DNA from: Aquincola tertiaricarbonis
GTDB taxonomy: Bacteria > Pseudomonadota > Gammaproteobacteria > Burkholderiales > Burkholderiaceae_C
Direction: 5' to 3'
Length of the DNA stretch: 64,000 nucleotides
NCBI RefSeq assembly: GCF_000969605.1
Contig: NZ_JZUE01000004.1
Span: 266,842-330,841, forward strand
The notes below the pieces were generated by a model. That model worked only from the letters and a program-made list of their open reading frames with translations. It made no database searches and had not been told where the DNA came from. This document shows positions 50,814 through 57,205 of this stretch, one piece after another. The first letter of the stretch is position 1. Each line of letters opens with the position of its first letter. Made by a program: the position numbers and the translations under genes.

Positions 50814-51452
50814 ATGAAGACTTCCCTGCCCTTGCTGCTGTCGCTGGCCGCCGGCGCGGCCCAGGCGGCCCCCAGCGTGGCCATCACCGAATGGATGTAC
50901 CGCGGCGGCGTCGGCGAGTTCGTCGAGTTCACCAACGTGGGCAACCAGGCCATCGACCTGGCCGGCTGGAGCTTCGACGACGAATCGCGCCTGCCCGGCG
51001 TGCTGGACCTGTCGGCCTTCGGCACGCTGGCGGCCGGCGAATCGGTGCTGATCACCGAGGCCGACGCCGCGGTGTTCCGCAGCGACTGGAACCTGTCGTC
51101 CACCGTCAAGGTGATCGGCAACTACACCAACAACCTGGGCAATGGCGACGAGATCAACCTCTTCGACGCGGCCGGCACGCTGGTCGACCGCCTGACCTAC
51201 GACAGGTCGGTGGTCACCAGCGACGTGAGCGGCCGGCCCGGCAGCAGCGCGGTGCTGGGAGCCAACCAGGTCTCCGGCTGGGTGTTGTCCGCCGTCGGCG
51301 ACAGCGAAGGCTCCTGGCGCTCCGCCGCCGGCACCATCGGCAGCCCCGGCAGCACCCAGTTCGCCTCCCCGGTGCCCGAACCGGGCACCTATGCGCTGAT
51401 GCTGGCCGGCGGTGCGCTGGTGGGCGCCCTGGCGCGCCGGCGCCGGCCGTAG
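50814..51452 (+). CDS. Lamin-tail-domain protein with PEP-CTERM anchor
   Basis: A 212-residue exported protein. Signal peptide residues 1-18 (LPLLLSLAAGAAQA). A lamin-tail (LTD) immunoglobulin-like domain covers about 20-150, with ITEWMYRGGVGEFVEFTNVGNQAIDLAGWSFDD and the GNGDEINLFDAAGTLVDRLTY strands. The C-terminus is VPEPGTYALML, helix, RRRRP: a PEP-CTERM signal. LTD proteins often accompany secreted nucleases or envelope structure. It follows the preceding PEP-CTERM gene by 38 bases and probably shares its transcript. Confidence 0.88.
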   Translation: MKTSLPLLLSLAAGAAQAAPSVAITEWMYRGGVGEFVEFTNVGNQAIDLAGWSFDDESRLPGVLDLSAFGTLAAGESVLITEADAAVFRSDWNLSSTVKVIGNYTNNLGNGDEINLFDAAGTLVDRLTYDRSVVTSDVSGRPGSSAVLGANQVSGWVLSAVGDSEGSWRSAAGTIGSPGSTQFASPVPEPGTYALMLAGGALVGALARRRRP

Positions 51453-51518
51453 GCCCGCTCGTAGTCCACAGGCGCACCCCCATGGGGGCGATACAGGCCG
51501 CGACCGGTGTTGCCTAGA

Positions 51519-51535
51519 GTGAGAACCATTCTCAC
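51519..51535. promoter_or_regulatory. Fur-box-like palindrome
   Basis: GTGAGAA-CCA-TTCTCAC is a perfect 7-bp inverted repeat, 8 bases before the GNAT start. The TGAGAANNATTCTCA pattern resembles Fur operators of betaproteobacteria, so the gene may be iron-repressed. No siderophore gene is adjacent. Confidence 0.5.
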
Positions 51536-51543
51536 TGAGGGAG

Positions 51544-52044
51544 TTGCTGTTGTTCGCCGTCACACACACCCTGGCGTCACCGATCCGGCCGGTGCCGGCC
51601 AGCGAGCATGCCGAGCTGGTGCACGTCTGGGAGAAGAGCGAGTTCGAACTGCTGAGCGGCCACGGCATGGCGGCGCTGTACGGCTGCGCCCATGCCGTGC
51701 GGCGGCAGCTGCTGGAGGTGTCCAGCGTGCAGGCCTACTACACCGCGCGCGGCCGGCCGGTGGCCTTCGTGGCACTGGCCGAGGCACAGGTGGTGCTGCT
51801 CGACGTGTTGCCGGACTACCGCAACCAGGGCCTGGGCACGGCGCTGCTCGAATGTGCGGTCGGGCGGCTGCAGGCTTCGTTCGTGGAGCTGCCGGAGGCC
51901 TGGCCGGCGGCCCTGGCGTTCTACCGCGGCCGGGGTTTCCGGCGCGTCGGCCCGTCCTTCCAGGGCCTGTTCCGCGGCCGCCCGCAGACGCTGCTGCGGC
52001 TGGAGCACACCCACGAGCCCGGCCGCAGCCTGCGCTCACGCTGA
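51544..52044 (+). CDS. GNAT-family N-acetyltransferase
   Basis: A 166-residue acetyltransferase starting at TTG behind CTGAGGGAG. The GNAT core is visible: VAFVALAEAQVVLLDVLPDYRNQGLGTALLECAV with the acetyl-CoA-binding Q/RxxGxG/A loop (RNQGLG), then LPEAWPAALAFYRGRGFRRVG. The N-terminal half (about 1-70) matches no single substrate class. The terminal nine bases overlap the convergent unknown gene at 52036. With the Fur-like palindrome in front, a role in iron-stress or siderophore metabolism is possible. Confidence 0.82.
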   Translation: MLLFAVTHTLASPIRPVPASEHAELVHVWEKSEFELLSGHGMAALYGCAHAVRRQLLEVSSVQAYYTARGRPVAFVALAEAQVVLLDVLPDYRNQGLGTALLECAVGRLQASFVELPEAWPAALAFYRGRGFRRVGPSFQGLFRGRPQTLLRLEHTHEPGRSLRSR

Positions 52045-52704
52045 GCGCAGCAGCAGGCCGCCCGCAGGCGGCGGTCGCCGACCGTCGACGGACTGCATGA
52101 AGGCCTGCACCGCCTGGGCCGCGCCCGGCCCGCTGCCGTCGTGCCAGCCATCGGCCAGGGCCTGCAGCCCCGCGCGGGTGTCACGCGACAACACGCCGCT
52201 GATGGGGTCCTGCGCCACCATCCGCAGCCGCGCGCGGTAGGCCTCGCGCGCCAGCGGGGCATGCGCCAGCAGCCCCAGCAGCCGGCCCAGCGAGGCGGTG
52301 AAGGCGGCCTGCCGCGCCGAGGGCGGGCCATCGGCCTGCACCTGCCAGGCACACAGGTATTCGATGGGGCCCAGCGGCTCGCCGCCGCCCCGCAACGCGC
52401 CTGGAGCGCCCGGCACTGCACCCCACGCCGGCCGGCGGCCGCTGGGCAGGCGGCCCTGCGCCAAGGCGTCCACCAGGGCCTGCGCCACCGCGGCCTGCGC
52501 CGCGCCGCTGCCATGTTCGGCCACCACGCACAGCACCTTGAGGAAGGCCGGATAGAGCTGCTGGCCCAGGGCATCGCACAGGCGTTCCAGCAGCTCCACC
52601 CGGTCCGACGCGCCTTCGGCATGCGCGCAGCCGTCGATCAGCAGCTGGGCCGCGCCGGCCCAGTCGGGCGCGGGGCGCAGCGACAGCGGCTCGGCGCCAT
52701 GCAT
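52036..52704 (-). CDS. Unknown helical protein linked to the type III secretion locus
   Basis: A 222-residue, Ala/Leu-rich, mostly helical protein without signal peptide or clear domain. Stretches such as DWAGAAQLLIDGCAHAEGASDRVELLERLCDALGQQLY and ARQAAFTASLGRLLGLLAHAPLAREAYRARLRM suggest a repeat-like helical bundle. A flexible Gly/Pro segment lies around residue 90. It overlaps the 80-residue gene upstream (ATGA) and has no recognised family. The shared upstream element with the DUF1521 gene suggests co-expression with the secretion system, as a chaperone, regulator or effector. Confidence 0.65.
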   Translation of the reverse strand: MHGAEPLSLRPAPDWAGAAQLLIDGCAHAEGASDRVELLERLCDALGQQLYPAFLKVLCVVAEHGSGAAQAAVAQALVDALAQGRLPSGRRPAWGAVPGAPGALRGGGEPLGPIEYLCAWQVQADGPPSARQAAFTASLGRLLGLLAHAPLAREAYRARLRMVAQDPISGVLSRDTRAGLQALADGWHDGSGPGAAQAVQAFMQSVDGRRPPPAGGLLLRSA

Positions 52705-52946
52705 CAGCGGCCCGCCTCGGTGCCGGTGGGCAGCAGGGCCGCGGCAAACTGCCGCTCCATCGCGTCGATCGACAGCCGCGCCGACCGCGGTCCGGCCTGC
52801 AGCAGCAGGCCGCCCACGCCGTCGTCGGCCAGCAGCCACTGCTCGATCGTCGGGGCCGACACCGCCGCCGACCCATGGCCGGCCGACAGCCGGGCCGCCG
52901 CGGCCGGAGCGGCGGGTGAAAGCGTGGAAAGGGCGTGCAGGCTCAT
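52704..52946 (-). CDS. Small unknown protein linked to the type III secretion locus
   Basis: An 80-residue protein with a Ser/Ala/Pro-rich N-terminus (MSLHALSTLSPAAPAAA), as is common in type III secretion signals. A compact second half follows: SAPTIEQWLLADDGVGGLLLQAGP, then a helix LSIDAMERQFAAALL. Size is near that of needle or rod subunits, but the typical sequence pattern is not evident. It starts 54 bases after the shared 24-bp element and is first in its two-gene unit. Confidence 0.6.
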   Translation of the reverse strand: MSLHALSTLSPAAPAAAARLSAGHGSAAVSAPTIEQWLLADDGVGGLLLQAGPRSARLSIDAMERQFAAALLPTGTEAGR

Positions 52947-52999
52947 GTCGTCACCAGGTACTGGCGGACCAGCTTAGGCAGCCGGCCCGGCGGCGCACA

Positions 53000-53033
53000 G
53001 CCCGGGCGCGCCCCAGCTGGGGTGGACCCCAGC
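53000..53033 (-). promoter_or_regulatory. Shared upstream element, copy 1 (palindromic)
   Basis: On the plus strand 53000-53023 matches 53881-53904 at 21 of 24 bases. The core CCCCAGCTGGGG (53011-53022) is a perfect palindrome, and GCTGGGGT-GG-ACCCCAGC (53016-53033) adds a third half-site. It lies 54 bases before the 80-residue gene. Likely activator or sigma-factor site of the secretion regulon. Confidence 0.55.
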
Positions 53034-53058
53034 GTGGCCGGGGCGCGGTGGGCGACGG

Positions 53059-53817
53059 TCAATCGGCATGGGCGCGGAACCAGCCGGTGGTCTCCGGCCG
53101 GTGCGTGAGCACGAAGCCCTGGCGCGAGCGGGCCTCGGCCTGCCCTTCCATGCCGCCCGCCAGCGCGCCAAGGAAGAGGATGGACATCAGGCCGCCCATC
53201 TGCCGGAAGGCTTCGGCGTACTGCGCCTGCAGCGCGCCGCCCTTCTTCAGGTCGGTCTCGTGGATGTACTGCTGGTCGACGCGGCGGACCTGCCCAGCCC
53301 CGTCCAGTGCCAGGAAGCCGCTGCCGAAGCGGTTCTCGTGCAGCACGTTGCCGTCGTCCACCGCCAGGTCGGCCAGGCGGCCCCAGCCGGTGGCTTCCTC
53401 GAACTTCAGGTCGCCGCGGGTGTTGCTGTCGATGCCGCTGACATGCACCGCGTAGTCGTCGTTGGTGATGGTGACCTTGGACGACACCGTGGCCTCGGCA
53501 CTGCCCTGCCAGGGCGTGGTCTCGATCGTCACCTTGGTGCCGTCGTCCAGTGCGAAGGTGGTGGTGCCCCAGAAGTCGAAGGCATGCCGGCCGTCGATCT
53601 CCACATGCGGGTCGCCCCAGATGCGGTAGTCCTCGCCGGTGGCCTTGTTGGCGATGTGCACCTGGTTGTTGTCGTCCATCGTGATGCGGTAGCGGTCGTT
53701 CTCGAACTGCACCTTGCCGCCCACCATCGTGGTGGCGGCGTGGGTGGGATTGCCGGCATCGGCGGCACGGTAGGCGGCCGATGCGGCCGCTTGGGCGCCG
53801 GCGGAGGACAGGTTCAT
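53059..53817 (-). CDS. DUF1521-domain (self-cleaving, NopE-like) candidate effector
   Basis: A 252-residue protein without a classical signal peptide; the N-terminus is Ser/Ala-rich, as in type III substrates. Residues about 30-200 match DUF1521, the metal-ion-inducible autocleavage domain of NopE1/NopE2 from Bradyrhizobium. The scissile motif is present as GDPHVE at residues 68-73, so Ca2+-triggered cleavage would fall between Asp69 and Pro70. Beta-rich strands VQFENDRYRITMDDNNQVHIANKATG flank it. A hydrophobic MGGLMSILFLGALAGGM stretch lies near residue 215. It sits right after sctT on the same strand, behind the shared element at 53881. Effector status is inference. Confidence 0.82.
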   Translation of the reverse strand: MNLSSAGAQAAASAAYRAADAGNPTHAATTMVGGKVQFENDRYRITMDDNNQVHIANKATGEDYRIWGDPHVEIDGRHAFDFWGTTTFALDDGTKVTIETTPWQGSAEATVSSKVTITNDDYAVHVSGIDSNTRGDLKFEEATGWGRLADLAVDDGNVLHENRFGSGFLALDGAGQVRRVDQQYIHETDLKKGGALQAQYAEAFRQMGGLMSILFLGALAGGMEGQAEARSRQGFVLTHRPETTGWFRAHAD

Positions 53818-53880
53818 GGCGAGGCTCCTGAAGGTGTTCTTGGAAGCCCGCACTTGAGCATGCGGCCGGCCGCGGCGCAT

Positions 53881-53904
53881 GCCGGGGCGCACCCGAGCTG
53901 GGGT
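53881..53904 (-). promoter_or_regulatory. Shared upstream element, copy 2
   Basis: Matches 53000-53023 at 21 of 24 bases, with the core CCGAGCTGGGGT against CCCAGCTGGGGT. It lies 64 bases before the DUF1521 gene and after the sctT stop. The similar distance to the start codon and same orientation in both copies support a promoter function. Confidence 0.55.
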
Positions 53905-53929
53905 CGGCCGCACGGCCGGTCGGCGCCGG

Positions 53930-54730
53930 TCAGGGCGCGACGAACAGCCGCGCCAGCGTGGGCAGCACGGCGGCGATGCGCCGGGCGAGTTCATCGGCGA
54001 AGCCCTGCACCAGCGTGCCCAGCAGCAGCAGCCAGATGGCGGTGGCGGCCAGCGCCTTCAGCGACATCGACAGCGCGATGACGTTGAGCTGCGGCGCGAA
54101 GCGGTTGACCAGCCCCAGCGCCAGGTCCACCGCGAACATCACCACCAGCGCCGGCGCGGCTAGCAGGAAGGCCAGCGCCATCAGCTCATGCAGGTAGCCC
54201 TCGAACACCGACAGCCCCTGCAGCCGCGGCACCAGCCCGGGCTGGGCCAGCGGCCAGGCGCGGAAGCTCTCCAGCAGCACGCCGATGAACAGCATGAAGC
54301 CGCCGCCGAACATGAACAGGAAGCCGGCCAGCCGGCCCAGCAGCGCGCCGGTGACCGACACCTGCTGGCCCGACATCGGGTCCATCAGCTGGCCATTGCC
54401 CACCGCCACCTTGGTGTCGACGATCTGGCCCGCGGCCTCGAAGGCCCACAGGAAGGCCGCCAGGCCGAAGCCCAGCGCCAGGCCCAGCACGGCCTCGCGC
54501 CCGAACAGCAGCAGCCACTGCCAGGCGCCGAAGCTGCCCAGCGCCACCGTGGGCTGCAGCGCCAGCGTCAGCGTGCCCAGCGACAGGAAGATGGCATTGC
54601 GCACCAGCGCCGGCACCGTGTCGGGCGCCAGCACCGGCAGCAGCAGGAAGGCCACCGCGATGCGGGTGCTGGCCAGGCCCACCAGCAGCGCCGCATCGCC
54701 CAGCGGGCCGATGGCATCGAACGGGCCCAT
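53930..54730 (-). CDS. sctT: Type III secretion export apparatus protein SctT
   Basis: A 266-residue inner-membrane protein of the SctT (YscT/HrcT/FliR) family, part of the export gate with SctR and SctS. Visible features are helix 1 with GLASTRIAVAFLLLPVL, WAFEAAGQIVDTKVA, FGGGFMLFIGVLLESFRAWP, and the C-terminal NRFAPQLNVIALSMSLKALAATAIWLLLLG helix. Length is normal. It is 4 bases after sctS. It is the last gene of the core operon in view; the DUF1521 gene follows behind its own promoter-like element. Confidence 0.93.
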   Translation of the reverse strand: MGPFDAIGPLGDAALLVGLASTRIAVAFLLLPVLAPDTVPALVRNAIFLSLGTLTLALQPTVALGSFGAWQWLLLFGREAVLGLALGFGLAAFLWAFEAAGQIVDTKVAVGNGQLMDPMSGQQVSVTGALLGRLAGFLFMFGGGFMLFIGVLLESFRAWPLAQPGLVPRLQGLSVFEGYLHELMALAFLLAAPALVVMFAVDLALGLVNRFAPQLNVIALSMSLKALAATAIWLLLLGTLVQGFADELARRIAAVLPTLARLFVAP

Positions 54731-54734
54731 GCGC

Positions 54735-55007
54735 TCAGCGCCTGACCATGCCGGCGAAGCCGCTCATCACCGTGTCGGTGTACTGCAGCAGCGTGCCGCC
54801 CAGCAGCGAGGCGGTGAGGAAGATCGTCACCACGATGGCGAAGAACTTGGCCGCGTACTGGAAGGTCTGCTCCTGGATCTGCGTGGCCGCCTGCAGGAAG
54901 GCGATCAGCAGCCCGACCAGCGCAGCCACGATCACTGGCGGGGCGGACAGCAGCAGCACCAGCCACAGTGCCTGGTAGGTGAGCTGCAGGGCTTCGGTCT
55001 GCATCAT
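54735..55007 (-). CDS. sctS: Type III secretion export apparatus protein SctS
   Basis: A 90-residue protein with two membrane helices (LWLVLLLSAPPVIVAALVGLLIAFLQAATQIQEQTFQYAAKFFAI, then the second), the family hallmark IQEQT loop, and a short tail GFAGMVRR. It sits in the helical export gate with SctR and SctT. GGAACCGCGACCG precedes the ATG; gap of 19 bases to sctR. Confidence 0.95.
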   Translation of the reverse strand: MMQTEALQLTYQALWLVLLLSAPPVIVAALVGLLIAFLQAATQIQEQTFQYAAKFFAIVVTIFLTASLLGGTLLQYTDTVMSGFAGMVRR

Positions 55008-55026
55008 CGGTCGCGGTTCCTTTCGG

Positions 55027-55680
55027 TCATGCGTAGGACAGCACCAGCCCGTGCACCAGCTTGATCCAGCCGTCCACCAGCACGAACAGCAGCAGCTTGA
55101 AGGGCAGCGACACGGTGGTGGGCGTGAGCATCTGCATGCCCATGGACATCAGGATGTTGCTGATCACCAGGTCGATCACCAGGAAGGGCAGGAAGATCAG
55201 GAAGCCGATCTGGAAGGCGGTGGACAGCTCGCTCACGGTGAAGGCGGGCAGCACCACGATGAAGTCGCGCTCGGTGACCTGGGCGGCGCGGTCGGCGCTG
55301 AGCGACTTCTGCGCGGTGCGGTGGAAGAAGGCCCGCTCGCGCGGATGCGAGTGCTTGATGAGGAATTCGCGCAGCGGCTCCTTCGCGCGGTCGGCCGCGG
55401 CCATCAGCGATTCGGTGCTGCTGCCCAGGCCCTGCACGCTGCCCACCCGCTCGCCCATCTGCTGGCCGACCGGGTACATCACGTACAGGCTGAGCACGAT
55501 GGCGATGCCGTTGAGCACCACGTTGGGCGGCACCTGCTGCAGGCCCAGCGCGTTGCGCAGCAGGCTGAGCACCACGATGATCTTGGTGAACGAGGTGACC
55601 ATCACCGCGACGAAGGGCGCCAGCGCCAGCACGATGACCGTGACCAGCGCCGAAGAGGGCGAGAACTGGGTCAGGTCCAT
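55027..55680 (-). CDS. sctR: Type III secretion export apparatus protein SctR
   Basis: A 217-residue protein with the family patterns FTKIIVVLSLLRNALGLQQVPPNVVLNGIAIVLSLYVM, FLIKHSHPRERAFF in the central periplasmic region, LPAFTVSELSTAFQIGFLIFLPFLVIDLV and the C-terminal LPFKLLLFVLVDGW. It forms the core of the export gate. The ATG at 55680 overlaps the sctQ end by 10 bases. Confidence 0.95.
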   Translation of the reverse strand: MDLTQFSPSSALVTVIVLALAPFVAVMVTSFTKIIVVLSLLRNALGLQQVPPNVVLNGIAIVLSLYVMYPVGQQMGERVGSVQGLGSSTESLMAAADRAKEPLREFLIKHSHPRERAFFHRTAQKSLSADRAAQVTERDFIVVLPAFTVSELSTAFQIGFLIFLPFLVIDLVISNILMSMGMQMLTPTTVSLPFKLLLFVLVDGWIKLVHGLVLSYA

Positions 55681-56495
55681 GCACTGCTTCCGTCCGGCGG
55701 CAGCAGCAGCGCCGCGCCCTGCAGCACCGGCACGATGCGGCCCACGCGATCGACGCCCGGCCCGAGCAGGCGGGCCTGGCCATCGGCCCCGCGGGGCTGC
55801 GGCGGCGGCACGGACGCCTGGCCCTCCTCCGCCGGCCAGCCCAGCAGCGCTGGCAGCGGCAGGCGCCAGGGCTCGTCGAGCAGCACGCGCCAGCCCGCGG
55901 CGCCCTCCTCGTCCACGCCCGGCAGCGGCTGCGGCGCGGCCGGCGACACGCTGATGGCACTGCCCGGCCCGCCCCAGCTCCCGGACCAGGCCAGGCCCTG
56001 CGCGGCCCACAGCAGGCGCAAGGACCAGCGCGGTTCGAAGGCGCCCGGCAGCAGCAGCGCCCCGCCGCCGTCGACACCGCCGCAGGCTGGCAGCGGCAGC
56101 GCATCCTGCGCATAGGCCGCCACTTCCACCTGCAGCGCCAGCACCGGCCATCGCAGCAACCCCGGCGGTGGCGGCGCCTGCTCGGCCAGCCAGGCCAGCG
56201 GCAGCTGCAGCCGCAGGCCGGACGGCGTGTCCACCAGGTCACCGGCGTGCACGGTGACGGCCGGCGCCTGCGGGACGGCCGGCGCAGCTTCGTCCAGGGC
56301 CAGCGGCTGTGGATCGAGCCCGGTGCCGCACCAGGCCTCCAGCGCCCCCAGCAGCGGCTCGCAGGACGCCAGCGCCTGCGCCAGGGCCACCGCATCGGGT
56401 GGCTGCGGCGCGGCTGCGGTGGCCGGCAGTTCGATCAGCAGGCGGCCCGCGCCCAGTGCACAGCCATATCGCCAGTACGCCACCTCGACCGTCAT
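55671..56495 (-). CDS. sctQ: Type III secretion C-ring protein SctQ
   Basis: A 274-residue cytoplasmic sorting-platform protein. It is divergent, but the C-terminal SPOA-type region is visible: WRVLLDEPWRLPLPALLGW, a Pro/Gly linker, then LLGPGVDRVGRIVPVLQGAALLLPPDG. The N-terminal two-thirds are Leu/Ala/Pro-rich with a mid domain starting near VTVHAGDLVDTPSGLRLQLPLAWL. The position before sctRST supports the call. It overlaps the response-regulator stop (ATGA). Confidence 0.82.
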   Translation of the reverse strand: MTVEVAYWRYGCALGAGRLLIELPATAAAPQPPDAVALAQALASCEPLLGALEAWCGTGLDPQPLALDEAAPAVPQAPAVTVHAGDLVDTPSGLRLQLPLAWLAEQAPPPPGLLRWPVLALQVEVAAYAQDALPLPACGGVDGGGALLLPGAFEPRWSLRLLWAAQGLAWSGSWGGPGSAISVSPAAPQPLPGVDEEGAAGWRVLLDEPWRLPLPALLGWPAEEGQASVPPPQPRGADGQARLLGPGVDRVGRIVPVLQGAALLLPPDGSSAWT

Positions 56496-57205
56496 GCGAC
56501 GCGGCCGCTGACCACCATGGTGATCAGGTGCGTGACCGACTGCGCCTGCAGCTTCTCCATCACCCGCTTGCGGTGCAGCTCCACCGTCTTGATGCTGATG
56601 CCCATGCGGTCGGCGATGACCTTGTTCAGGCGGCCTTCCACCACCCAGCCCAGCAGCTCGCGTTCACGCGGCGTGAGCCGGGCCAGGCGCTGCTGCCAGG
56701 CCTGCTGCGCCGGGGAGTCGGCCACGGGCGCGGCCACGGGCGCGGATGAGGAGGCGTCGGCTGCGGGCGCGGCGGCCACGGGCCGCAGCGCGGCCGCCGG
56801 CACGGCGCTGGCGTCGAAGGCGCGGTCCAGCGCCTCCTCCAGCGCCTGGTCGGCGAACGGCTTCTCGAGGAAGCTCACCGCGCCGCGCTGCATCGCCTGC
56901 ACCGCCAGCGGCACGTCGCCGTGGCCGGTCATGTAGACCACCGGCCAGTGCACGCCCTGGGCTCGCAGCCGGTCGTGCAGGTCGAGGCCGCTCATGCCGG
57001 GCATGCGCACGTCCAGCAGCACGCAGGCGGCGCCGGCCGGCCGCGCGCTGCACAGGGCCTGCAGGGCCTCCTGCGGGTCGGCGTAGTCCTGCACCTCGTA
57101 GCCGGCGCCGGCCAGCCACCAGTGGGCCGAGCTGCGGAAGTCGGCGTTGTCGTCGACGATGAAGATGGTGCGCGCGGCGGCGCCGTCGGTCGCGGTGGCG
57201 GTCAT
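56492..57205 (-). CDS. FixJ/NarL-type response regulator inside the secretion operon
   Basis: A 237-residue regulator. The receiver domain (about 10-125) has VDDN, Asp65 in CVLLDVRMPGMSG, and Lys in FLEKPFADQ. A 45-residue Ala/Pro/Ser linker leads to a LuxR-type helix-turn-helix (about 172-235: LTPRERELLGWVVEGRLNKVIADRMGISIKTVELHRKRVMEKL). The sequence is closest to FixJ-type regulators. It is overlapped on both sides (kinase upstream, sctQ downstream), so it is fully integrated in the operon. It is the best candidate binder of the palindromic element at 53000 and 53881. Confidence 0.92.
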   Translation of the reverse strand: MTATATDGAAARTIFIVDDNADFRSSAHWWLAGAGYEVQDYADPQEALQALCSARPAGAACVLLDVRMPGMSGLDLHDRLRAQGVHWPVVYMTGHGDVPLAVQAMQRGAVSFLEKPFADQALEEALDRAFDASAVPAAALRPVAAAPAADASSSAPVAAPVADSPAQQAWQQRLARLTPRERELLGWVVEGRLNKVIADRMGISIKTVELHRKRVMEKLQAQSVTHLITMVVSGRVA

